Assembly (NCBI RefSeq): GCF_018881505.1
Contig: NZ_JACVQC010000001.1
Coordinates: forward strand, 1,099,927 to 1,163,926
DNA length: 64,000 bases
Origin: Polynucleobacter sp. UK-Mo-2m-Kol15
GTDB taxonomy: Bacteria; Pseudomonadota; Gammaproteobacteria; Burkholderiales; Burkholderiaceae
Direction: 5' to 3'
Under the pieces are notes generated by a model, which had not been told where the DNA came from, did no database searches, and saw only the letters and a program-made list of their open reading frames with translations. Made by a program: the position numbers and the translations under genes. Shown here in pieces: positions 8,902-16,809 of this stretch (its first letter is position 1; every line of letters begins with the position of its first letter).

Positions 8902-9813
8902 TTATTTAGCCAGCAAAATAGCCATCGCAGAAGATGCCACTCTCGAAAATACAGAGTCAGATCGCGATGTGAGAATGATGGGAACTTGAGCGCCCAAGAT
9001 CGTTCCGGCACACTCTGCTCCGGCCATATAGATCAGGGACTTGTAGAGAATATTGCCTACTTGTAAGTCAGGAACCAAAAGAAGATCTGGGTCGCCAGCA
9101 ACCCTTGAATCGATCCCTTTGGTTTTAGCAGCTTGGATGGAAATAGCATTATCAAATCCAAAGGGGCCTTCGATTATGGTTGAGGGGTGAATGGGGTTTT
9201 CAGTATGGCTATCCACAATCTCTTTTGCATCTGTAGTGGCCTGCATCCCTGGATGAACTACCTCGGTAGCAGCAAGGATAGCTACCTTGGTATCCATTAC
9301 TCCTAGCTTATTCAGTGCCGTAAGACTACTTTTGAGGATCTGTATTTTTTGAAGGTGATCCGGTGAAATATTGACAACACAGTCACTGACCCCGAGTAGT
9401 TTGGGGTAATTGTCCAGTTCAAATAAAAATAAATGACTCGTTCTACGTTCGGTTCTCAATCCATCGCGATGCACGATAGGACCCATTAGATCTTCAGTGT
9501 GTAATGACCCCTTCATCAATACTGCTAACTTACCTTCCTTTACTAATGCTACTGCTTTTTTGGTCGCAAGTATGGGGTCATTGGGGGTGTCAACAATTTC
9601 AATTCCATCCAAAGAGAGTCCTTCATTCGCCGCTAGTTTGAGAATGAGATCTTTGGGTCCAATCAATATAGGAATGCACAGCCGCCTTTTGATTAAGTCA
9701 AAGACACTTTCAAGGGCAGGAGCGCTCAATGGATAAACAACTCCCAAAGGGAGCTCACTCCTAGCCCCCTCAATCATTTTTTCTAATAACGGATACTTAT
9801 CCACGTGGTTCAC
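8902..9813 (-). CDS. pta: Phosphate acetyltransferase (Pta, short form)
   Basis: A 303-residue member of the phosphate acetyl/butyryl transferase family, without the extra N-terminal domain of long Pta proteins. Family features include the C-terminal GPFGFDNAIS, DPDLLLVPDLQVGN and AGAECAGTILGA stretches. It would turn the acetyl phosphate made by Xsc into acetyl-CoA, closing the carbon route. The start is GTG, with 28 bases between it and the sauR stop; soeA follows 21 bases downstream. Phosphotransbutyrylase specificity is possible by sequence but the setting favours acetyl. Confidence 0.88.
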   Translation of the reverse strand: MNHVDKYPLLEKMIEGARSELPLGVVYPLSAPALESVFDLIKRRLCIPILIGPKDLILKLAANEGLSLDGIEIVDTPNDPILATKKAVALVKEGKLAVLMKGSLHTEDLMGPIVHRDGLRTERRTSHLFLFELDNYPKLLGVSDCVVNISPDHLQKIQILKSSLTALNKLGVMDTKVAILAATEVVHPGMQATTDAKEIVDSHTENPIHPSTIIEGPFGFDNAISIQAAKTKGIDSRVAGDPDLLLVPDLQVGNILYKSLIYMAGAECAGTILGAQVPIILTSRSDSVFSRVASSAMAILLAK

Positions 9814-9841
9814 TTTAGGTGCAAATTATTATCAGATGTCA

Positions 9842-10642
9842 TTACGATAAGGTTTGGGATATGCGTGCGGCGGCTTCTTTAAGTCTTGGGATATGCTCCA
9901 TCGCTTGATTTAGCGGTAGTCTTGCCGTTGCTGCATGAACGGCAATGGCTGCAACCACCTCACCCATGGCGTCTCTTACGGGTACGGCAACACATGAGAC
10001 GCCAAGTACATACTCTTCATTATCAACGGCATATCCAGTGCTGACAATGCGTTCAAGCTCAGACTCAAGAAGATCCCGATCGGTAATCGTTCTATGGGTA
10101 AATTTTTCGAGCGGTAAGTTTTCTAGTAGTTTGGAGCGTTCATCAGAAGCTTTGAATGCGAGCAATAACTTGCCACTAGCGCTGCAATGAGGTGGCAGTG
10201 TGGTACCTGGTGGCAAGTGCAAGCGTAAAGCCCAATTAGCCTCAACACGGTCTAAATAAAATAGCTCACCCCGTTTGAGAACGGCCAAATTACAGGTTTC
10301 ACCCAAATCTGAAACAAGTTTTCTTAAGATGCTGTGCCGAATTGCGGAGACAGTATTGTGCGTCAAAGTTGCTATTGCAAGACTAGAGAGGCGATCTCCA
10401 GGGGTATAAGTCCGACCACCAGGCTCTCTTGCTACCAATCCCGCTTCTTCGAAAATTGCCAGAGTGCGATGCAAGGATGCCTTTGGCATTCCTGTAATTT
10501 GCATCAGTTGGGCAAGGCTTGCAGGTTGCTGTAGTGCTGCTAAAGCTTCTAATATGACAATACCTTTCAGCATCGATGAATTTTCATTCACACCATCTTT
10601 TTTGCTTATATCTAGTATTTCGGTATTTTCAGCTTCAAACAT
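9842..10642 (-). CDS. IclR-family transcriptional regulator (SauR-like)
   Basis: A 266-residue regulator: N-terminal winged helix-turn-helix around residues 24-85 (SLAQLMQITGMPKASLHRTLAIF) and a C-terminal IclR effector domain with the typical HCSASGKLLLAF and AVPVRDAMGEVVAAIAV stretches. It is the first gene of the pta-soeABC operon and divergent from the bug-sauS-sauT genes, the common position for a regulator that acts on its own and the opposite promoter. The start is ATG with AGGTGG upstream. In Cupriavidus the sulfoacetate regulator SauR is also IclR-type, so the ligand is probably sulfoacetate or an intermediate; this is inference. Confidence 0.87.
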   Translation of the reverse strand: MFEAENTEILDISKKDGVNENSSMLKGIVILEALAALQQPASLAQLMQITGMPKASLHRTLAIFEEAGLVAREPGGRTYTPGDRLSSLAIATLTHNTVSAIRHSILRKLVSDLGETCNLAVLKRGELFYLDRVEANWALRLHLPPGTTLPPHCSASGKLLLAFKASDERSKLLENLPLEKFTHRTITDRDLLESELERIVSTGYAVDNEEYVLGVSCVAVPVRDAMGEVVAAIAVHAATARLPLNQAMEHIPRLKEAAARISQTLS

Positions 10643-10729
10643 TAGTGAGCCACCTCAAGAGCTATGCCATTTCGTTCATTCTAATAGAACATATTTCCAA
10701 TATCTAGTAAAAATGTTAGTATTTTTACT

Positions 10730-10774
10730 GATACGAAACAAATCGTTCAGTTTAGTAAGATTGCCATTCGTATC
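10730..10774. promoter_or_regulatory. Divergent regulatory region between sauR and bug, with operator-like repeats
   Basis: The 199-base divergent gap holds an exact inverted repeat GATACGAA (10730-10737) / TTCGTATC (10767-10774). Overlapping its left arm is GAAACAAATCGTTC (10735-10748), which closely resembles the 13-base palindrome before xsc. A further GTTC (10674-10677) / GAAC (10687-10690) pair lies closer to sauR. These are candidate IclR sites; the promoters themselves are not clear by eye. Confidence 0.4.
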
Positions 10775-10841
10775 TAGGGCGCACATAATAAGACAAGCTA
10801 ATATAAGTACATCAAATAGTGCTGAAAAAAGGAGATGAGAT

Positions 10842-11819
10842 ATGCGTAGAAGCAATCTAGTGGTCACTGTTCTATCTATAGTCTTAGCTTTACTAAGTTA
10901 TACGCAGCAAGTAAGTGCCCAATCATGGCCTACTAAGCCACTAAAGTTTGTTGTGCCATACCCACCTGGCGGTGGAACTGATGTGATAGCCCGCATCATG
11001 CAAGAGCCACTAGGGCAAGCTTTAGGCCAACAAATCATTATTGATAATCGTGGTGGAGCGGGGGGGTCTATTGGCACGGATATTGTTGCAAAGTCTCCGG
11101 CAGACGGTTACACGGTGCTGTTTACACTTTCTTCCCACACCATTAACCCTGCAATCTATCCAAAGCTAGCGTTCGACACTGAAAAAGATTTTTTACCAGT
11201 TTCATTGGTGGCTTCACTGCCGCAAATATTAGTATCCAATCCTGACTTTCCAGCTAAGACAGTCAAGGAAATCATTGATATGGCTAAGGCCAAACCCAAT
11301 TCTATTGCTTATGCATCCGTAGGTAATGGTTCACCAGGGCATTTGGCTGGTGCGATGATGGCTACTTCGGCAGGAGTATCGATGACGCACATCCCTTATC
11401 GTGGTGGAGGCCCGGCTGTGACTGACGTCATGGGTGGTCAAGTGCCGCTGTTATGGGTTTCGATTCCAGCGGCTGCAAATTATGTCAAGGCCGGTAAGTT
11501 GCGTGCACTTGCGGTATCTACTGTTAAACGCTCACCTATTTTTCCGGATGTACCCACAATGGCTGAATTAGGATTTAAGGATTTTGAGGTTGACTCTTGG
11601 TATGCCATGTTTGTTCCGGCCAAAACACCACAAGCTATTATTGACACCCTGTATCAGGCTACTACTAAAGCATTGGCTGACCCGGCAGTAAAAGAAAAAT
11701 TATTGGGTCAAGGCGCTGAAGCAGTTGGTAGTTCGCCTGCGCAACTTGGGGCAATTGTCAAGAGCGAGATTGTGAAGTGGAAGCAAGTAGTCAAAGATGC
11801 CGCTATCAAAGCGGAGTGA
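10842..11819 (+). CDS. Bug-type (TctC family) periplasmic solute-binding protein
   Basis: A 325-residue binding protein of the tripartite tricarboxylate transporter/Bug family. It has a signal peptide ending near SAQS at residues 24-27, the typical first strand WPTKPLKFVVPYPPGGGTD, and the family stretches DNRGGAGGSIGTDIVAKSPADGYT and HIPYRGGGPAVTDVMGGQV. The start ATG follows an excellent AAGGAG. It is the first gene of the sauS-sauT unit, so a sulfonate such as sulfoacetate is the likely ligand. No TctA or TctB membrane partner is in the window; Bug proteins often share one encoded elsewhere, and some act as sensors. Known sauRSTU clusters use an MFS carrier (SauU) instead. Confidence 0.9.
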   Translation: MRRSNLVVTVLSIVLALLSYTQQVSAQSWPTKPLKFVVPYPPGGGTDVIARIMQEPLGQALGQQIIIDNRGGAGGSIGTDIVAKSPADGYTVLFTLSSHTINPAIYPKLAFDTEKDFLPVSLVASLPQILVSNPDFPAKTVKEIIDMAKAKPNSIAYASVGNGSPGHLAGAMMATSAGVSMTHIPYRGGGPAVTDVMGGQVPLLWVSIPAAANYVKAGKLRALAVSTVKRSPIFPDVPTMAELGFKDFEVDSWYAMFVPAKTPQAIIDTLYQATTKALADPAVKEKLLGQGAEAVGSSPAQLGAIVKSEIVKWKQVVKDAAIKAE

Positions 11820-11840
11820 ACTTATTAATAAAGCACGGAC

Positions 11841-13247
11841 ATGACACCAGTACAAAAGATTGTTGAGCGGGCTCGTTCAGCTCAACAACAATATGAGGAA
11901 TACACTCAGGCACAAGTCAATTTAGTGGTGGAGGCAGTAGCTTGGGCCATCTTGGAGCCCAAGAGAAACCAAGAGTTGGCAGAGCTTGCTGTTAAGGATA
12001 CAGGTCTTGGAGATGTTGCTGATAAGTTTAAGAAGAATTTTAGAAAAACGCTCGGACTGATTCGTGATTTAAGTATCGCCAAAACAGTAGGCGTTATTTC
12101 TGAAGATCTAAACACTGGCATCACTGAGTATGCCCGTCCAGTAGGGGTTGTAGCTGCAATAACGCCTTCAACTAATCCAGGAGCAACCCCGATAAATAAA
12201 ATTCTGAATGCCTTGAAGTGTCGTAATGCGGTTGTGATTGCGCCATCTCCTAAAGGGTATTCGACATGCGCTCGCTTACTAGAATTTGTTCACCAACAAT
12301 TAGACTTGGTGAGTGCGCCTCGTGATTTGGTACAGATGTTGCCATTCCCGATTACCAAAGACTCTACAAATGAACTGATGCGTTTAGTAGATTTAGTAGT
12401 TGCTACCGGTTCACAAGCGAATATTCGGGCTGCCTATAGTTGCGGTACTCCTGCATTTGGTGTTGGTGCTGGTAATGTGCTTGCCATTATTGATGAGCAT
12501 GCTGACTTAAATGTGGCGGCAGCGAAAATTACCCAATCCAAAACTTTTGACAATGCAACCAGTTGTTCTAGTGAGAACGGAGTAGTAATTTGTGCAGATG
12601 TTTATGCGCAAGCTATTGAAGCTTTAGAGCGGGCTGGTGGCGTTTTATTAGATGATGCTGATAAGGGACGCCTTGAAAAAGTGATGTTTCAAGATGGCAA
12701 ACTCACATCCACTTTGACAGCGCAATCTCCATCAGTGATTTCCGAGCGCGCACAGTTACAAAATCCAAAGGCAAAAGATGCCAAATTTTTGATGGTAGAA
12801 GAGTATGGCTTTGGGTCATCCGCACCTTTCTCAGGCGAGAAATTAAGCCCTATCCTCACCGTTTGGAGGGCTGCAGATTTTAAGGCGGCACAAGACTTAA
12901 TTGCGAATGTTTATAACTACCAAGGCAATGGCCATTCAGTTGGCTTGCATACCGCTTTAAGTGGCGATGTGATGGAAAAGCGCGCTGCAACTCTGGCTGA
13001 GCATTTAAAGGTTGCAAGAGTGATTGTGAATCAAGCCCATACCATTGCTGCTGGCGGTAGTTTTGAGAACGGGCTGCCGTTTTCACTTTCCATGGGATGT
13101 GGCACCTGGGGTAAAAATAATTTTTCAGACAATATGAATTATCGTCACTATCTCAATATAACTAGAGTGGTGCGGCCTATTCCAGAGCGGGTGCCTAAAG
13201 TCGAGGATCTCCTAAAAGATTACTTCGCACGCTTTCCTCAGATTTGA
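11841..13247 (+). CDS. sauS: Acylating sulfoacetaldehyde dehydrogenase (SauS-like)
   Basis: A 468-residue CoA-acylating aldehyde dehydrogenase of the EutE/AdhE type, with the catalytic Cys242 in NATSCSSENG and the cofactor region VVAAITPSTNPGATPINK near residues 103-120. In this setting it would reduce sulfoacetyl-CoA to sulfoacetaldehyde, the substrate of Xsc. It starts 21 bases after bug with ACGGA before the ATG, and its stop overlaps the TTG start of the ligase gene. Acetaldehyde or other short acyl aldehydes are alternative substrates by family alone; the pairing with an acyl-CoA ligase, xsc, pta and soe genes favours SauS. Confidence 0.85.
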   Translation: MTPVQKIVERARSAQQQYEEYTQAQVNLVVEAVAWAILEPKRNQELAELAVKDTGLGDVADKFKKNFRKTLGLIRDLSIAKTVGVISEDLNTGITEYARPVGVVAAITPSTNPGATPINKILNALKCRNAVVIAPSPKGYSTCARLLEFVHQQLDLVSAPRDLVQMLPFPITKDSTNELMRLVDLVVATGSQANIRAAYSCGTPAFGVGAGNVLAIIDEHADLNVAAAKITQSKTFDNATSCSSENGVVICADVYAQAIEALERAGGVLLDDADKGRLEKVMFQDGKLTSTLTAQSPSVISERAQLQNPKAKDAKFLMVEEYGFGSSAPFSGEKLSPILTVWRAADFKAAQDLIANVYNYQGNGHSVGLHTALSGDVMEKRAATLAEHLKVARVIVNQAHTIAAGGSFENGLPFSLSMGCGTWGKNNFSDNMNYRHYLNITRVVRPIPERVPKVEDLLKDYFARFPQI

Positions 13248-14788
13248 GTTCTAAAGTGACAATATCACGCCAAAGTTTAGGCGAAGTCTTATTGCATTGG
13301 TCAACGGTGCAGGCGGATAAGGTATTTTTATACGCCCCTGAAACTGGAGCTACCCTGAGTTATGGCCAGCTTGCTAACGAGGCACATCATTTTTCAACCT
13401 GGCTTGAAGAGCAGAAAATAAGTGCTCATGGCCATGTTGGTTTATATATGCAAAATGGTCGCCAGACCAGCACGATCTTTCTGGCTACGATGGCTTGCGG
13501 TCGGGTCATCACACCTCTTAATCTATTGGCGCCTACTGATCAACTTGCTTGGGTTCTTGATCATAGTGATATAGAAGTTTTGTTTTATTCGCCAGATAGA
13601 AAGCAAAGTTTATTTTTGGCCCTTGAGAAAACAAAGAGATCATTTTTATTATTTGAGCTTGACCCCGATGCACATGAGGGGCCTTTTATGCAGAGCAAAG
13701 CTGGATCACTTCCATCTGTGAGGGCTAACGCGGCAGCCTTGCTGATGTATACCTCGGGTACTACTGGAACTCCAAAAGGGGTATTGCTTACACATAGCAA
13801 TTTACTGCATGCAGCGCGATCTATGGCGTCATGGCATTCGCTGACTCAGGCTGATACGGTTTTAAGTTCGCTACCAATCTATCATATTAATGGACAAGTG
13901 ATTTCGACGATTACGCCATTTGTTTCGGGGGGCTCGGTTGTTGCTCCGCATTCATTTTCAGTATCTAGTTGGTGGAATTTAGCAATTCAGTATCAGTGCA
14001 CCTGGATCAATATGGTTCCCACCATCATCGCTTATTTAATTAATGCCGCCAAAAGCGGCGGATCTTTGCCAAGTCAAGAGCAGCTGAAGTCGATTCGCTT
14101 TGGCCGTTCGGCATCAGCTCCACTTCCTCCAGAGCATCATCGCGAGTTTGAGGGCTTGTTTGGAATTACTGTCATTGAGGGTATGGGAATGACTGAATCT
14201 GCTTCAATGGTATTTTGCAACCCTCATGATGAAAGACGCCGTTACGGTAGCCCAGGCCTTCCTTGTGGGGTCGATGCGAAGATTGTTGATGCTGACGGAA
14301 TGATGCTTGGTAGTAAGGTGGTGGGAGAAATCTGTTTACGTGGTAATAATGTACTCAATGCTTACTATAAAGCGGAGGCTGAGACGGCAAAGGCTTTTGA
14401 TAGTGAGGGCTGGTTGAGAACTGGTGATCTTGGACTACGCGATGATGATGGATTTTATTTTATTACTGGCCGCCTTAAGGAGCTCATCATTAAAGGTGGG
14501 GAAAATATTGCTCCTCGTGAAATTGATGAGGCTGTACTAAAGCATCCGGCAGTATTAGATGCTGCTGCAGTGGGGATTCCTGATGCTAATTACGGGCAAG
14601 AAATTATGGTTTGTATTGTCTTAAAACCAGGCGCCATATGCTCAGAAGCAGAGATGCGCAATTTTTGTATTCAAGAGCTAGGAAAATTTAGAACGCCTAA
14701 GTTGATTCTGTTTATGGAAGACCTACCCAGAGGACCGTCAGGCAAGGTTCAGCGCTTAAAGCTCTTAGATCTTCTAAATACCCATTAG
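13244..14788 (+). CDS. sauT: Sulfoacetate-CoA ligase (SauT-like), AMP-forming
   Basis: A 514-residue ANL-superfamily acyl-CoA synthetase. The phosphate-binding loop is YTSGTTGTPKG, followed by EGMGMTESA (A5 motif), GWLRTGDLG and the hinge region ITGRLKELIIKGGENIAPREID; a late Lys in GPSGKVQR is the usual adenylation residue. In this cluster it would activate sulfoacetate to its CoA ester. The start is taken as TTG at 13244 overlapping the sauS stop; GTG at 13256 is an alternative. Oxalyl- or malonyl-type ligases are relatives, so substrate is inferred from the neighbours. Confidence 0.83.
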   Translation: MSSKVTISRQSLGEVLLHWSTVQADKVFLYAPETGATLSYGQLANEAHHFSTWLEEQKISAHGHVGLYMQNGRQTSTIFLATMACGRVITPLNLLAPTDQLAWVLDHSDIEVLFYSPDRKQSLFLALEKTKRSFLLFELDPDAHEGPFMQSKAGSLPSVRANAAALLMYTSGTTGTPKGVLLTHSNLLHAARSMASWHSLTQADTVLSSLPIYHINGQVISTITPFVSGGSVVAPHSFSVSSWWNLAIQYQCTWINMVPTIIAYLINAAKSGGSLPSQEQLKSIRFGRSASAPLPPEHHREFEGLFGITVIEGMGMTESASMVFCNPHDERRRYGSPGLPCGVDAKIVDADGMMLGSKVVGEICLRGNNVLNAYYKAEAETAKAFDSEGWLRTGDLGLRDDDGFYFITGRLKELIIKGGENIAPREIDEAVLKHPAVLDAAAVGIPDANYGQEIMVCIVLKPGAICSEAEMRNFCIQELGKFRTPKLILFMEDLPRGPSGKVQRLKLLDLLNTH

Positions 14789-16056
14789 TGCTTCTGAAAG
14801 AGGCGTTTAACGACTACTGAAGTCAATATCCCCCCAAGAATAGCCCACTCCAATGGGATAGTGATGGTGGCAATTCCGGTCGTTAGCATTGGGATCCATT
14901 CCGATTTTCCCATTCGTATCTCATGATGAATTTGTTTTACATCAATTAAATTCCAAGCAACCACTAATAATAGTGTGGCAATTACGACATATGGAATGTG
15001 TTTAGCTAATGGTGAGACAAACACCAGCAACACCAATAAAAAAACTGCTGCACAGATTGCTGAAAGTGGAGTTTTTGCACCTGAGCTGAGGTTGACGCCA
15101 GTACGATTAAAGGAGCCGCTAGCAGGATAGGCTGAGAAAAATGAACCGCAGACGTTGGCTAATCCTTGGCCAATAAATTCTTGGTTAGCATTGAACTGAT
15201 CTTTTGTTTTTAATGCAATAGCACGAGCAATTGCCATGGCTTCGGTGGATGCCAGAAGGGTCATGATTAGAGCTGCACTAAATAGCTTTTGCAAGGTTTC
15301 GCTACTTAAATCTGGACTGGAGATTGGCGGAAAGGCTCCTGGTATTTCTTGAACCCTTTTGAATATCACACTATTAGGTAAAAAAGCCTCCAGCAAAGCT
15401 GCTGCAATACTGCCCATAATGATCGCGACAAGCATGGCAGGCAAAAAACGATTGAGAGATCTCCAGAGTCGAATAACAATTAATGTGAAAAGTACCAGCG
15501 CTACCGTATAAACCTCTAGTTGATGATTCATATGCGCCGTCACAACAGTGCTCAATGTTTCTATAACACTTTCCCCTTTTGGGATGCTAATACCAAGCAG
15601 GGTTCCCAGTTGACTGTTGATAATGAGAATTGCAGCTCCAACTGTAAAGCCAACGATGACGGAGTGAGGGACTTTCTCAACCCATTTACCAGCTTTACTA
15701 AAGCCTAATAACAGTTGAATGACGCCTACCAAGAAGCTGAGAGTAAGAACATAACTGACATAAGTATTTGACTCCGGTAAGGCAAGAGGGGCAATTAACG
15801 CCATCGTAGTCAGAGAAATGGCGTTGGCAGGGCCTGTGACCATCAGGCGACTTGAGCCAAATAATGCCGCAATCAAGCAAGGCACCATTGCTGCGTATAG
15901 CCCGTATTGTGGAGGCATGCCAGCCAACAGGGCGAAGGCGATACCCTGAGGCATGACAACTATTGCCCCAGTAAGCCCAGCCAAAAGATCGGCGCGAATG
16001 ATTCCTGGATTTTGATATTCAGGAAGCCATTTGCTGAAAGGGAATCGCCAATTCAT
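14785..16056 (-). CDS. SulP-family anion transporter lacking a STAS domain
   Basis: A 423-residue polytopic membrane protein with the SulP signature region near the N-terminus (GLTGAIVVMPQGIAFALLAGMPPQYGLYAAMVP spans residues 27-59) and about eleven further hydrophobic segments including GSFNRTGVNLSSGAKTPLS. The protein ends right after the last membrane segment, so the cytoplasmic STAS domain usual in the family is missing. The gene ends against sauT with a 4-base overlap of the two stops. Moving the sulfate made from sulfite out of the cell, or bringing in sulfonate or sulfate, are both possible; bicarbonate transport is also known in the family. Confidence 0.85.
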   Translation of the reverse strand: MNWRFPFSKWLPEYQNPGIIRADLLAGLTGAIVVMPQGIAFALLAGMPPQYGLYAAMVPCLIAALFGSSRLMVTGPANAISLTTMALIAPLALPESNTYVSYVLTLSFLVGVIQLLLGFSKAGKWVEKVPHSVIVGFTVGAAILIINSQLGTLLGISIPKGESVIETLSTVVTAHMNHQLEVYTVALVLFTLIVIRLWRSLNRFLPAMLVAIIMGSIAAALLEAFLPNSVIFKRVQEIPGAFPPISSPDLSSETLQKLFSAALIMTLLASTEAMAIARAIALKTKDQFNANQEFIGQGLANVCGSFFSAYPASGSFNRTGVNLSSGAKTPLSAICAAVFLLVLLVFVSPLAKHIPYVVIATLLLVVAWNLIDVKQIHHEIRMGKSEWIPMLTTGIATITIPLEWAILGGILTSVVVKRLFQKH

Positions 16057-16222
16057 AAAATTAAATTTGTTCTAAAAAGAAATCTCAACCCTTAAGGCAA
16101 GAAAGATTTCAGGCGAATTAGCATCCTTTGAAGGGGGGGTTGCGACTAGCGTTAGCTGATAAGCATATTTCATAATTGATTTTAAATGCTAAGTCCTTGT
16201 TCCATTTGATTTTTATCTATAT

Positions 16223-16266
16223 ACCTGAAAAAGTATAAATAAATGATATTTATATCCTTTTCAGGT
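16223..16266. repeat. Long imperfect inverted repeat upstream of small gene
   Basis: Arms ACCTGAAAAAGTATAAATA (16223-16241) and its near-complement at 16247-16266 flank a 5-base loop. The outer nine bases (ACCTGAAAA) and the inner eight (TATAAATA) pair, with a small bulge between. There is no GC-rich stem or T-run as in a classical terminator. It lies 56 bases before the start of the 52-residue gene and could be an operator, a transcript-stabilising hairpin or an attenuator. Confidence 0.55.
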
Positions 16267-16321
16267 ACAGGAATACATTCTATTCTGCATGCTTGTTAGA
16301 TGACTTCAAGGAGGGTTTGCC

Positions 16322-16480
16322 ATGGGAAATACGATTGAAAAAGACCAGTTAGAGGGCGTTGAGTCTGTTTTGTCAACTACTGAAAAATCCTTCGACAAGA
16401 CAGTCATTGATAGTCACATTTTGCATGCCCATGCTTCCGTTGACACTCAATCCGTGGTCTATTTGCAAATCGAGGATTGA
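16322..16480 (+). CDS. Small protein of 52 residues, function unknown
   Basis: The ATG at 16322 follows a perfect AAGGAGG with good spacing, the strongest ribosome-binding site in this part of the window. The product is hydrophilic, acidic in its first half, has no Cys and no membrane segment, and ends in a His/Ser/Val-rich tail with SHILHAHASVDTQSVVYLQI. It is preceded by a long inverted repeat and lies 330 bases before the DUF455-radical SAM pair on the same strand. I do not recognise a family. It could be a regulatory small protein, or a peptide substrate for the radical SAM enzyme; the latter is speculation. Confidence 0.5.
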   Translation: MGNTIEKDQLEGVESVLSTTEKSFDKTVIDSHILHAHASVDTQSVVYLQIED

Positions 16481-16809
16481 TCAGCTTTAAAAAAGGGAGC
16501 TTGTCAGAAGCCATTTCTGGCTAGGCCCCATTACATTTGTTGGCTGGTGTGACCGCTAGCATTTCAAAGTTAGCCACTTTAATGCTGCGCTGGGTGCTTT
16601 ATCACAATAAAGGTGTTATTGAACATCAAAAACCCAAAAATGAGTTGAACTACCATAATCCCCATGCATTAGGCTCTGGTACTTGCGTACAATGTTTCTA
16701 ATGTCGCATTCAGTTTTGGCTAAATACCAATTAACTAGGTTGTAAAGATTCAAGTTACTTAGATCAATTTGATCCCTGCTGTCTATTCTTCTGTATTTTT
16801 ACACTATAA
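16481..16809 (+). other. Intergenic stretch with a weak small frame
   Basis: This 329-base stretch has no clear gene. One frame of 53 codons (TTG at 16540 to TAA at 16701) ends in HALGSGTCVQCF, with a CxxC four residues from the end, but it has no Shine-Dalgarno and no ATG start, so it is not called. The end of the stretch should hold the promoter of the DUF455 gene; no confident -35/-10 pair was found. Confidence 0.4.

Noticed and set aside
10464..10838. 124-residue plus-strand frame before bug
   Set aside because: Its first half is antisense to the sauR coding sequence and the rest covers the divergent regulatory region; no family resemblance.
16540..16701. Second small gene of 53 codons ending in GTCVQCF
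   Set aside because: Only TTG/GTG starts and no ribosome-binding site; left as a note in the intergenic entry.
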